Assembly: GCA_016716605.1 (NCBI GenBank)
Contig: JADJWA010000001.1
Span: 930,001-994,000, forward strand
DNA from: Flavobacteriales bacterium
GTDB taxonomy: Bacteria; Bacteroidota; Bacteroidia; Flavobacteriales_F; PHOS-HE28
DNA: 64,000 bases
Direction: 5' to 3'
A program made the position numbers and the translations under genes. Below are positions 33,028 to 40,362 of the stretch, piece after piece. Each line of letters begins with the position of its first letter. Position 1 is the stretch's first letter. A model generated the notes under the pieces. It did not search any database. It was not told where the DNA came from and was given only the letters and a program-made list of their open reading frames with translations.

Positions 33028-33777
33028 ATGGATAGGAAACGATTCATCACGCGCTCGCTGCAGGCCATTGCGGGAGCGGCGATCGCAGGCCCCGCAGTGA
33101 TGCAGGCGGGGTCATGCTCCATCCCGTATGAGGCGGGAGGCCATCCCGCGCCCACAGGACCTCCGGCGAAGGGCAGCGGCCCGCTTTTCTCGCAAGTGAA
33201 GCTCCCCTATGCTTTCGATTCGCTGGAGCCGCACATTGATGCCCTCACCATGGAAATCCACTACACGAAGCACCACGCGGCTTACGTGAAGAATGTGAAC
33301 GAGGCCATCGCTGCGGAGAGCATCGAAGCTGAGCATGAGGCAGCCTTCTTCGGGAGCGTGTCGAAACTGAGCGCGAAAGCCCGCAACAATGGTGGCGGCG
33401 CCTGGAACCACAATTACTTCTGGCAAGTGATGGCGCCCGGTCAGAGCGGCTCGCCCTCGGGCAAAGCGCTGGATGCGATCACCTCCGCATTCGGCTCATT
33501 CGAGAAGCTCAAGGCCGCTTTCAACGATGCGGCCATGAGGCGCTTCGGTAGCGGCTGGGCCTGGCTGGTTGAGCGCGAAGGCAAGCTCGCCATCGGAAGC
33601 ACGCCTAACCAGGACAACCCGTTGATGGATGTCAGCGACCTGAAGGGAAAGCCTTTACTGGCGCTCGATGTCTGGGAGCATGCCTACTACCTGAAGTACC
33701 AGAACAAGCGCAACGAATACGTGACGGCCTGGTGGAATGTGGTGAACTGGGATGCCGTGGCCGCAAGGCTTGGATGA
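33028..33777 (+). CDS. Fe/Mn superoxide dismutase, probably exported
   Basis: The enzyme dismutates superoxide to hydrogen peroxide. The metal ligands are present: His in MEIHYTKHHAAYV, His in GGGAWNHNYFWQ, and Asp/His in LDVWEHAYYLKYQNK. Unlike cytosolic forms, this 249-residue protein has about 50 extra N-terminal residues: a basic DRKRFITRS, a hydrophobic ALA/GLY-rich core and AGSC, a possible lipobox. It could be Tat-like exported or lipid-anchored. Fe versus Mn cannot be decided from sequence alone. Confidence 0.9.
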   Translation: MDRKRFITRSLQAIAGAAIAGPAVMQAGSCSIPYEAGGHPAPTGPPAKGSGPLFSQVKLPYAFDSLEPHIDALTMEIHYTKHHAAYVKNVNEAIAAESIEAEHEAAFFGSVSKLSAKARNNGGGAWNHNYFWQVMAPGQSGSPSGKALDAITSAFGSFEKLKAAFNDAAMRRFGSGWAWLVEREGKLAIGSTPNQDNPLMDVSDLKGKPLLALDVWEHAYYLKYQNKRNEYVTAWWNVVNWDAVAARLG

Positions 33778-33778
33778 G

Positions 33779-34843
33779 TTACGCCGCCCTGATCGGGAAT
33801 CTCCTCTTGAACCAGCGATTGCATGGGTCCTCTATCGTGTAGAAGAGCAGCCAGGCGATCATCTGCAGCACGAGTAAGGTGATGATCAGGCTCGGCGAAT
33901 GGCGATCGATGAGCTGGAAGATGAGGCCCATGTGGATGAGGTAGAAGGCGTAGGACGCGCGGCCCATCACCTGAAACGGCCCGCTTTCAAGCATCCGGCG
34001 CATCCAAGAGCGCTCGCTCATCAGTCCCGCGAAGAGAACCGTGATGCCCAGAGGAAGGCACGCGTTCAAGAGCACAACGCCAAGGGGATCTGCGTAGTCC
34101 GCGCGAAGGGTTGCGGAAATGCAGACCAAGCCGCAGCAGAGCACGGTGCCAATCAGCGTAGCCCTTCGAGGCATAGCCTCCCAAGCGGGTTCGCGCATAG
34201 CCCAGACCAGGGCCATACCCGCGAGGAACTCAACGCAACGCCCCGGAAAGGTGATGCCGAAGAAGAATGTGCGTGAGCCCATGAAGCCATAGGGCGCCAG
34301 TCCATTGAGCGCCTCAACCAGGACCAACCCCGTTGCGATCAATAATGCAGGGATGACCAACAGCGCAACCGGAATTCGGCGTACGCACCACAAGATGGGC
34401 AAGGCAAGGCAATAGAAGGTCATCTCTGCGGTGAGCGACCAGCCCTGCACGATGCCAGTATTCCACAAGTCGGCGAACCAGCCGCGCAGCAGCGTGGCGT
34501 TCGCCAGGAACAGGGCGAGAGGGAACACACCATCGCTCTCCCGTGCCCACCATGGGTACACGAAGACCACTGCCGTGATCAAGAGGTAGAGTGGCATGAT
34601 CCGGCCAGCCCTGCGAAGGAGAAAAGCGGGCAGGTCGCCCAGGCCCACCGACCAATACCGGTTGGCGATGAGAAACCCGCTGAGAAAGAAGAGCGTGACG
34701 CCGACGTGGCATTGGCCAAAGACGGCCAAGAGCAACGGGTGCTGAAGAGCGGGTATGCCCGGGCCGTAGTGATGAAGAAAGACGAGCAGCGCAGCGACGG
34801 CGCGAATGCCGGTGAGCGCGGGGAAGTTGCGTGGCTGATGCAC
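33779..34843 (-). CDS. Acyltransferase 3 family membrane protein
   Basis: The 354-residue integral membrane protein has about ten hydrophobic segments. It has the family's N-terminal FPALTGIRAVAALLVFLHH, where the conserved Arg and His of the active site lie. Such enzymes acylate surface sugars or lipids; the acceptor is unknown. The start is GTG at 34843, three bases after a GATCTTCG box, and no suitable ATG exists. It lies between the convergent SOD gene and the PfkB gene. Confidence 0.88.
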   Translation of the reverse strand: MHQPRNFPALTGIRAVAALLVFLHHYGPGIPALQHPLLLAVFGQCHVGVTLFFLSGFLIANRYWSVGLGDLPAFLLRRAGRIMPLYLLITAVVFVYPWWARESDGVFPLALFLANATLLRGWFADLWNTGIVQGWSLTAEMTFYCLALPILWCVRRIPVALLVIPALLIATGLVLVEALNGLAPYGFMGSRTFFFGITFPGRCVEFLAGMALVWAMREPAWEAMPRRATLIGTVLCCGLVCISATLRADYADPLGVVLLNACLPLGITVLFAGLMSERSWMRRMLESGPFQVMGRASYAFYLIHMGLIFQLIDRHSPSLIITLLVLQMIAWLLFYTIEDPCNRWFKRRFPIRAA

Positions 34844-34846
34844 GCC

Positions 34847-34854
34847 CGAAGATC
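34847..34854 (-). promoter_or_regulatory. -7-like element directly before the acyltransferase GTG
   Basis: The minus strand reads GATCTTCG (two mismatches to TAnnTTTG), then GGC and the GTG start codon. The close spacing fits the pattern at other genes, but the match is weak. Confidence 0.3.
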
Positions 34855-34885
34855 GGGGTCTGTGGGCTCCTGCTACTGTTCGGTA

Positions 34886-35815
34886 TCAGCCTTCCACGAG
34901 CTCAATGTCGAAGTCGACGAGCTCCACGAATTGCTGGATGCGCGCATCGATGTCCTCGCGCGTGACCTCTACCAAGCGCTCGATGCCGAACTTCTCGCAG
35001 GTGAAGCTGGCCAGTGCGCTGCCCACGATGATCGCGCGCTTGAGGTTATCAAAGCTGTGGTCCTGCGTGCGTGCGAGGTAACCGATGAAACCGCCGGCGA
35101 AGGTGTCGCCAGCGCCGGTAGGGTCAACCACATCCTCCAACGGAAGCGCTGGTGCGAAGAAGACTCGGCCCTGGCCGAAGAGCAGCGCGCCATGCTCACC
35201 CTTCTTCACCACCAGGTGCTTCGGGCCCATCGCCAGGATCTTCGCTGCCGCCTTCACCAAGCTGTGCTCCCCGCTGAGCTGCCTGGCCTCGGCATCGTTG
35301 ATCGTCAGGATGTCAACGCGCGCAATCACCTCCTTCAGCTTGGCCATGGCGCTGTCCATCCAGAAATTCATGGTGTCCATCACCACCAGCGCCGGACGCT
35401 CTTCCATTTGGTCGAGCACCTTGGCTTGCACCCCGGGATCGAGGTTGCCCAGCATCACATAGGGCGCCCTGCGGTAGGCCTCGGGCAGCTTCGGATCCAG
35501 GTCGAGCAGCACATTCAAGCGCGTCTCGAGCGTGTCCCGCGTATTCATGTCGTAGTGGTAACGACCAGCCCAGAAGAAACTCTCCTTGCCCTTGAGCACT
35601 TCCAATCCGGCGAGGTCGACGCCGCGATCACGGAGCTGCGCCATCACTGCCTCCGGGAAATCGTCACCCACCACGCTCACCAAGCCCAGCTTCTCCAAGA
35701 ACACGGACGCTGCAAGGCTGATATAGGTGGCCGCACCGCCAACGGTCTTCTCGGCCACGCCGAAGGGGGTCTCGATGCGGTCGAATGCGACGGTGCCGAC
35801 GGTGATGAGCTGCAT
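34886..35815 (-). CDS. PfkB-family sugar kinase
   Basis: The 309-residue cytosolic kinase of the ribokinase/PfkB fold phosphorylates a sugar or nucleoside with ATP. It has the N-terminal GTVAFDRIETPFG, a substrate lid with VGGAATYISLAAS, and the C-terminal signature VDPTGAGDTFAGGFIGYLA with the anion hole and catalytic Asp. The substrate cannot be told from these motifs. It follows the tRNA-Asn terminator and has no close operon partner. Confidence 0.88.
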   Translation of the reverse strand: MQLITVGTVAFDRIETPFGVAEKTVGGAATYISLAASVFLEKLGLVSVVGDDFPEAVMAQLRDRGVDLAGLEVLKGKESFFWAGRYHYDMNTRDTLETRLNVLLDLDPKLPEAYRRAPYVMLGNLDPGVQAKVLDQMEERPALVVMDTMNFWMDSAMAKLKEVIARVDILTINDAEARQLSGEHSLVKAAAKILAMGPKHLVVKKGEHGALLFGQGRVFFAPALPLEDVVDPTGAGDTFAGGFIGYLARTQDHSFDNLKRAIIVGSALASFTCEKFGIERLVEVTREDIDARIQQFVELVDFDIELVEG

Positions 35816-35836
35816 GGATGTCAGGTTGAAAAGAAG

Positions 35837-35859
35837 GAAGGCCGCTTGATGCGGCCTTC
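35837..35859 (-). terminator. Terminator of the tRNA-Asn gene
   Basis: GAAGGCCGC pairs perfectly with GCGGCCTTC around a TTGAT loop, five bases beyond the tRNA 3' end. On the minus strand it is followed by CTTCTTTTC, an acceptable T-rich tract. Confidence 0.8.
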
Positions 35860-35864
35860 TCGAG

Positions 35865-35938
35865 CTCCCCGGGCTGGACTTGAACCAGCGACCCCATGAT
35901 TAACAGTCATGTGCTCTAACCAGCTGAGCTACCAGGGA
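35865..35938 (-). tRNA. tRNA-Asn (anticodon GTT)
   Basis: The 74-base cloverleaf folds completely. The acceptor TCCCTGG pairs with CCGGGGA, the D arm contains GCTCAGCTGGTTAGAGC, and the anticodon loop is CTGTTAA (GTT), flanked by ATGA/TCAT. The T arm is GCTGG-TTCAAGT-CCAGC. The discriminator base is G and CCA is not encoded. It has a strong promoter just upstream and its own terminator. Confidence 0.96.
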
Positions 35939-35960
35939 AGGTCCCTTTTTCAAGGGAGCG

Positions 35961-35990
35961 CAAATGTAGAAAGCACGGGCTTCCGGGCAA
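35961..35990 (-). promoter_or_regulatory. tRNA-Asn promoter
   Basis: On the minus strand TTG (35990-35988), a 19-base spacer and a perfect TACATTTG (35968-35961). The predicted start is near 35954, about 16 bases before the mature 5' end. With the yceD promoter it is the clearest example of the consensus in this window. Confidence 0.85.
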
Positions 35991-36066
35991 GGAAATAGGG
36001 CAATCCGTCCGTGGGGCGCCAATTCAGCCCCGGATAGCGTCATTTGCGTGACCAAACTGATACCGC

Positions 36067-38331
36067 ATGCGCCACGCTACGCTGCTCTTTGCTGCTCTTC
36101 TCTCCCTCCAAGGCTGGGCACAGAACAATTGTGATGGCCTAAACGCCGCCTTCACCTGGGCCTCCACCACGGCAACCGGCAACCCCGTGCAGTTCAGCAA
36201 CGCCACCGCCGGAACCGGACAGCAGACCACTTGGCTCTGGGACTTCGGCGATGGCACCACCAGCAACGAGGCCCAGCCCATGCACGAGTTCCCCGGCCCT
36301 GGAACCTACGAGGTCTGCCTCACGGCGATCACAGTCTTCATTCTCCCCAGCGGCGAAGCCTTGACCTGCGTGGATGATTACTGCACGCCAGTCACCGTGG
36401 GCGGCGGCGGCGATCCCTGCGACGGATTCGAGGCGGGCTTCACGTGGATGACCACGGCCTCCGGCAACGGGGTGGTCTTCAGCAATGGCACCACGGGCAC
36501 TGGTTTCCAGACCACCTGGCAATGGATATTCGGTGATGGGACCACGAGCACCGAGGCGCAGCCTGACCATGCCTACGCGGAACCGGGCACCTACACGGTG
36601 TGCTTGGTGGCCACCACCATCTTCGAGACTACAGTGGGGCTGCTCACTTGCGTGGATGAGTCTTGCACACCAGTCACCGTGGGCGGCGCGAACAACTGCT
36701 CCTGGCTCAGCGCCAACTTCACTTGGGCAGCGGGCAACAACGGCGTGGAGTTCCACTACCAGCCCAGCGGGCCCACAGGTACGCAGTACACCTACCTGTG
36801 GAGCTTCGGCGATGGTAGCACCGCCAGCACCCAGAACGCCTTCCACAGCTACGCCGCCAATGGCACGTATGAGGCCTGCCTCACCGTCACGGCCTACACC
36901 ACCAACAGCTCGTCGCCCTGCACCGCCACCAGCTGCCAGGCCGTTACCACCAGCAGCACCGGCAACGCGTGCGCCGGCCTCAACGCCGCCTTCACCTGGG
37001 CCTCGGCTACGGCAATCGGAAACCCCGTGCAGTTCAGCAACGCCACCACCGGAACCGGACAGCAGACCACCTGGCTCTGGGACTTCGGCGATGGCACCAC
37101 CAGCAACGAGGCCCAGCCCATGCACGAGTTCCCCGGCCCTGGAACCTACGAGGTCTGCCTCACGGCGATCACGGTCTTCATTCTCCCAAGCGGCGAGGCC
37201 TTGACCTGCGTGGATGAGCATTGCGCAGCCGTGGTGGTGCAGGGCGCCAACAACTGCTCCTGGCTCAGCGCCAACTTCACTTGGGCAGCGGGCAACAACG
37301 GTGTGGAGTTCCACTACCAGCCCAGCGGGCCCACAGGCACGCAGTACACCTACCTATGGAGCTTCGGCGATGGTAGCACCGCCAGCACCCAGAACGCCTT
37401 CCACAGTTACGCCGCCAATGGCACGTATGAGGCCTGCCTCACCGTCACGGCCTACACCACCAACAGCTCGTCGCCCTGCACCGCCACCAGCTGCCAGGCC
37501 GTTACCACCAGCAGCACCGGCAACGCGTGCGCCGGCCTCAACGCCGCCTTCACCTGGGCCTCGGCTACGGCAATCGGAAACCCCGTGCAGTTCAGCAACG
37601 CCACCACCGGAACCGGACAGCAGACCACCTGGCTCTGGGACTTCGGCGATGGCACCACCAGCAACGAGGCCCAGCCCATGCACGAGTTCCCCGGCCCTGG
37701 AACCTACGAGGTCTGCCTCACGGCGATCACGGTCTTCATCAGCCCCAACGCGCCGGCCCTCACATGCGTCGATGACATTTGCACGAGCGTGGTGGTTGCC
37801 GGTGATCCGCAAGCATGCGACCCATCATTCGCATTGGAGATCGAGTCAGAGGCCACTAATTCGGGCTTCGTGCTTTCTGCCGCCACCAACATTCCAAACT
37901 CCGGCATTACGTGGACCTTCGCGAACGGACTGGTGCTTTATGGGCCAACGATTCAAGTGGGCCTGCTCTCCGTGATGAACATTGAGCTTTGCATCACCGC
38001 GTGGTACCAGCCGGCCAATTCCACTGACACCTGCTGGACCGAAGTGTGCGGGCTGCTGAGCGAACTCGGATTTGCAGTGAGTGTTGATGAAACCACGGTC
38101 GGGGCATTCAGGGCATGGCCGAACCCTGCGGTCGATGCAGTGTATATCGATGGTCTCGGCACAGGACACGTGCGCGTGAGCATTCATGGTGCCGATGGCC
38201 GAGTGGAGCGCGAGCTGACGGTGGTGGGGAGCCCGGCGCGCGTGGATTTGAGCGGACTGGCCGCAGGACTGAAATGGGTGACGCTCAACTCGACGGACCG
38301 CACCGAGCGCTTCAAGCTTGTGAAGGAGTAA
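36067..38331 (+). CDS. Secreted six-PKD-repeat protein with T9SS type A sorting domain
   Basis: The 754-residue protein has a signal peptide (MRHATLLFAALLSLQGWAQ) and then six PKD-like units, each with a W.FGDG core and a Cys pair (for example LWDFGDGTTSN). The units alternate between two types, one starting AGLNAAFTW and the other SWLSANFTW. The C-terminus (about residues 675-754) is a T9SS sorting domain (AWPNPAVDAVYIDGL to ERFKLVKE). Units 5-6 are a nearly exact DNA copy of units 3-4. Likely a surface or secreted structural protein; no enzyme domain is seen. Confidence 0.88.
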   Translation: MRHATLLFAALLSLQGWAQNNCDGLNAAFTWASTTATGNPVQFSNATAGTGQQTTWLWDFGDGTTSNEAQPMHEFPGPGTYEVCLTAITVFILPSGEALTCVDDYCTPVTVGGGGDPCDGFEAGFTWMTTASGNGVVFSNGTTGTGFQTTWQWIFGDGTTSTEAQPDHAYAEPGTYTVCLVATTIFETTVGLLTCVDESCTPVTVGGANNCSWLSANFTWAAGNNGVEFHYQPSGPTGTQYTYLWSFGDGSTASTQNAFHSYAANGTYEACLTVTAYTTNSSSPCTATSCQAVTTSSTGNACAGLNAAFTWASATAIGNPVQFSNATTGTGQQTTWLWDFGDGTTSNEAQPMHEFPGPGTYEVCLTAITVFILPSGEALTCVDEHCAAVVVQGANNCSWLSANFTWAAGNNGVEFHYQPSGPTGTQYTYLWSFGDGSTASTQNAFHSYAANGTYEACLTVTAYTTNSSSPCTATSCQAVTTSSTGNACAGLNAAFTWASATAIGNPVQFSNATTGTGQQTTWLWDFGDGTTSNEAQPMHEFPGPGTYEVCLTAITVFISPNAPALTCVDDICTSVVVAGDPQACDPSFALEIESEATNSGFVLSAATNIPNSGITWTFANGLVLYGPTIQVGLLSVMNIELCITAWYQPANSTDTCWTEVCGLLSELGFAVSVDETTVGAFRAWPNPAVDAVYIDGLGTGHVRVSIHGADGRVERELTVVGSPARVDLSGLAAGLKWVTLNSTDRTERFKLVKE
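36691..37181 (+). repeat. 558-bp tandem duplication, copy A
   Basis: These 491 bases recur at a fixed offset of 558 as 37249-37739 with only scattered silent changes; for example, the stretch from 36961 to 37181 is identical by eye. Each unit encodes two PKD domains (186 residues per period). Confidence 0.9.
37249..37739 (+). repeat. 558-bp tandem duplication, copy B
   Basis: Second copy of the unit described at 36691-37181. The match stops abruptly at about 37739, where copy A continues with TCTCCCAAGC and copy B with CAGCCCCAAC. A third, more diverged partial relative lies at 36139-36350. Confidence 0.9.
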
Positions 38332-38334
38332 CGC

Positions 38335-39234
38335 TCAGCGCAGATCGATGCGCAGGCCGAAGAGGTTCTGCCACGCCCCGCCGGCCTGAACGGGCAGGTT
38401 CGGAAGTGAGCGCACCATGATCGCGGGCCGCATCTCGGCATGGAGGTGAAGCGCGCTCCAGAAGGGGCTAGTCTTGCCCAAGCGCAGATCAATCCCGAAG
38501 AGCCCATGGAGCCCGGCATAGGCGGTGGCGGGCGTGCGGAACCGCTCACTGCCGAGCAACTCATATTCATAGTCGGAACCTCCTGCGGGCCGCTCTGTGC
38601 TGCGTGTGATCGAGTGCGTGACCTCGGCATATCCGGAGGACGCCGCTCCGAGCTGAAGCCCCACGCCCACGGACCACGAGAAGCGGGAACCGGTGATTCG
38701 ATGCGCGATGTAGGTGGCCTCTAAGCCGATCCGCGATCGCTTGTGGGATGCGGAGTACGTCTCGGACCAACTGCTGTCGAGCACGAATAGCTCGCCCGTG
38801 CCCATGGAGACAAGGGTGTCGTAGGCCGTAGAACTCGAGCTTGCCCAATAGCCCTCCGCCCATTCGCCGCCGCTGTAGAGGACGCCCAAGCGAAGCCGAT
38901 TGTCATAGCGGGACTCGCCTGCACGATTCCGGAAGAGCGCCAAACCTGTGCTGGCGCTTACAACCCCAAAAGGGTTGAATAGGCCTTGGCCACGGGAGAA
39001 ATCGGGTTGAAACCCGCCACTGTTTGCCCAACGCCCGCCCTGTGGAAGATCATCGAGCAACAGGCTTGAGCCGGGCAGCATTCGACGCCAATCATCGTCG
39101 CTCAGCAGGGCACCGCCTTCGAGCTGGAACCCGAAGCTCAATGAGGCCTCGGTGATCAACGGCGAGGGCGCGGGCTGTGCGAATGAAGCAAGCGGCCCCA
39201 GGGCCAGGGGGAAGAGCAAGCGGCGCATTGGCAT
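38335..39234 (-). CDS. Exported protein, possibly an outer-membrane beta barrel
   Basis: I do not recognise a family. The 299-residue protein has a signal peptide (RRLLFPLALGPLASFAQ) and alternating hydrophobic/polar segments rich in Gly, Ser and aromatic residues (RLRLGVLYSGGEWAEGYW, RFSWSVGVGLQLGAASSG). It ends LFGLRIDLR, as expected for a barrel but without a terminal Phe. It converges on the PKD gene (three-base gap) and lies 54 bp after asd on the same strand. Confidence 0.6.
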   Translation of the reverse strand: MPMRRLLFPLALGPLASFAQPAPSPLITEASLSFGFQLEGGALLSDDDWRRMLPGSSLLLDDLPQGGRWANSGGFQPDFSRGQGLFNPFGVVSASTGLALFRNRAGESRYDNRLRLGVLYSGGEWAEGYWASSSSTAYDTLVSMGTGELFVLDSSWSETYSASHKRSRIGLEATYIAHRITGSRFSWSVGVGLQLGAASSGYAEVTHSITRSTERPAGGSDYEYELLGSERFRTPATAYAGLHGLFGIDLRLGKTSPFWSALHLHAEMRPAIMVRSLPNLPVQAGGAWQNLFGLRIDLR

Positions 39235-39288
39235 GGTCGATTCAATCGTTGAGAAAGTGTTAGCGAAGAGAATGACGCCGAAGGACTT

Positions 39289-40302
39289 TTATTGCCCGGC
39301 GGCATGCGCAGTGCGCTGGAAAAGGCGCTGCTCCAGAAGCAGCTCCGCGATCTGCACCGCGTTCGTTGCAGCGCCTTTGCGCAGGTTGTCGGCCACCACC
39401 CACATGTTCAACGTGTTCGGCTGGCTCTCATCGCGGCGGAGGCGGCCCACGAGCACCTCATCGCGGCCATTGGCCAGCAAGGGCATCGGGTACTCGTCCT
39501 TAGCGGGGTCATCGAGCAGCAGGATGCCCGGCGCTTCGCGCAAGATTTGTCGCATAGCGTCCAGGTCGAAGTCGCGCGCGAACTCCACGTTCACGGATTC
39601 GCTGTGGCCCCCGGTAACAGGCACGCGCACCGCTGTGGCTGTCACACGGATGGCGGGGTCGAGGATCTTATGGGTCTCATGCACCACTTTCATCTCCTCT
39701 TTGGTGTAGCCATTGTCCGTGAAAGCGTCACAGCGCGGGATCACGTTTCGATCGATGGGGAAGGGGTACACTTTATCAGCGGAGATGCCCGCGCGCTCGT
39801 CCTCCATCTGCTTCACGGCTTTCTGCCCGGTGCCCGTGACGCTCTGGTAGGTGGAGACCACGACGCGCTTGGCGATGTATGCGCGATGCAACGGCGCAAG
39901 AGCCAGCACCAATTGGATGGTGCTGCAGTTCGGGTTGGCGATGATCCGGTCTTGCGGTGTTAGCAGCAGCCCATTGATCTCCGGCACGATCAGCTTCTTG
40001 TCCGGCATCATCCGCCATGCGCTGCTGTTGTCGATCACCGTGCATCCCGCCTCCGCGAACCGCGGCGCCCACTCGAGCGATGTGCTTCCACCGGCGGAGA
40101 ACAATGCGATGTCAGGTCGGCGGGCAATAGCCTCTTCCATGCCGATAACAGGCACCTCCTTTCCGCGGAAGCGGATCAAAGCGCCCACGCTCTTCGCGCT
40201 GGCCACGGGAATCAGTTCGTCAACCGGGAACGCGCGTTCTTCGAGCACCTTCAGCATCACGCCACCGACCAGTCCGGTGGCACCGACTACAGCGACTTTC
40301 AT
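39289..40302 (-). CDS. asd: Aspartate-semialdehyde dehydrogenase
   Basis: Asd reduces aspartyl phosphate to aspartate semialdehyde, the branch point to Lys, Thr, Met and diaminopimelate. The 337-residue protein has the NADP-binding GATGLVGGVML at the N-terminus, the nucleophilic Cys in ANPNCSTIQLV (near residue 128) and the C-terminal VPVTGGHSESV with the catalytic His. A TACTTTCG box lies about 30 bp upstream. It is divergent from the lamin-tail protein gene. Confidence 0.96.
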   Translation of the reverse strand: MKVAVVGATGLVGGVMLKVLEERAFPVDELIPVASAKSVGALIRFRGKEVPVIGMEEAIARRPDIALFSAGGSTSLEWAPRFAEAGCTVIDNSSAWRMMPDKKLIVPEINGLLLTPQDRIIANPNCSTIQLVLALAPLHRAYIAKRVVVSTYQSVTGTGQKAVKQMEDERAGISADKVYPFPIDRNVIPRCDAFTDNGYTKEEMKVVHETHKILDPAIRVTATAVRVPVTGGHSESVNVEFARDFDLDAMRQILREAPGILLLDDPAKDEYPMPLLANGRDEVLVGRLRRDESQPNTLNMWVVADNLRKGAATNAVQIAELLLEQRLFQRTAHAAGQ

Positions 40303-40317
40303 GATGTTGCGGGGTCG

Positions 40318-40346
40318 TTGTTCGGCGGCCGAAAGTACTAGCTTTC
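40318..40346 (+). promoter_or_regulatory. Promoter of the lamin-tail protein gene
   Basis: TTG at 40318-40320, an 18-base spacer and TAGCTTTC at 40339-40346 (one mismatch). The predicted start lies about ten bases before the ATG at 40363. Confidence 0.5.
40330..40337 (-). promoter_or_regulatory. -7-like element of asd
   Basis: The minus strand reads TACTTTCG, one mismatch from TAnnTTTG, 28 bp before the asd ATG. It lies between the two boxes of the divergent promoter, so RNA polymerase cannot occupy both at once. Confidence 0.45.
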
Positions 40347-40362
40347 ACGCCCTGCGAATCCC

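Noticed and set aside
37182..37248. Extension of the 558-bp duplication through the whole period
   Set aside because: The linker between the units (against 36624-36690) is clearly diverged, so the duplication is reported only for the matching 491 bases.
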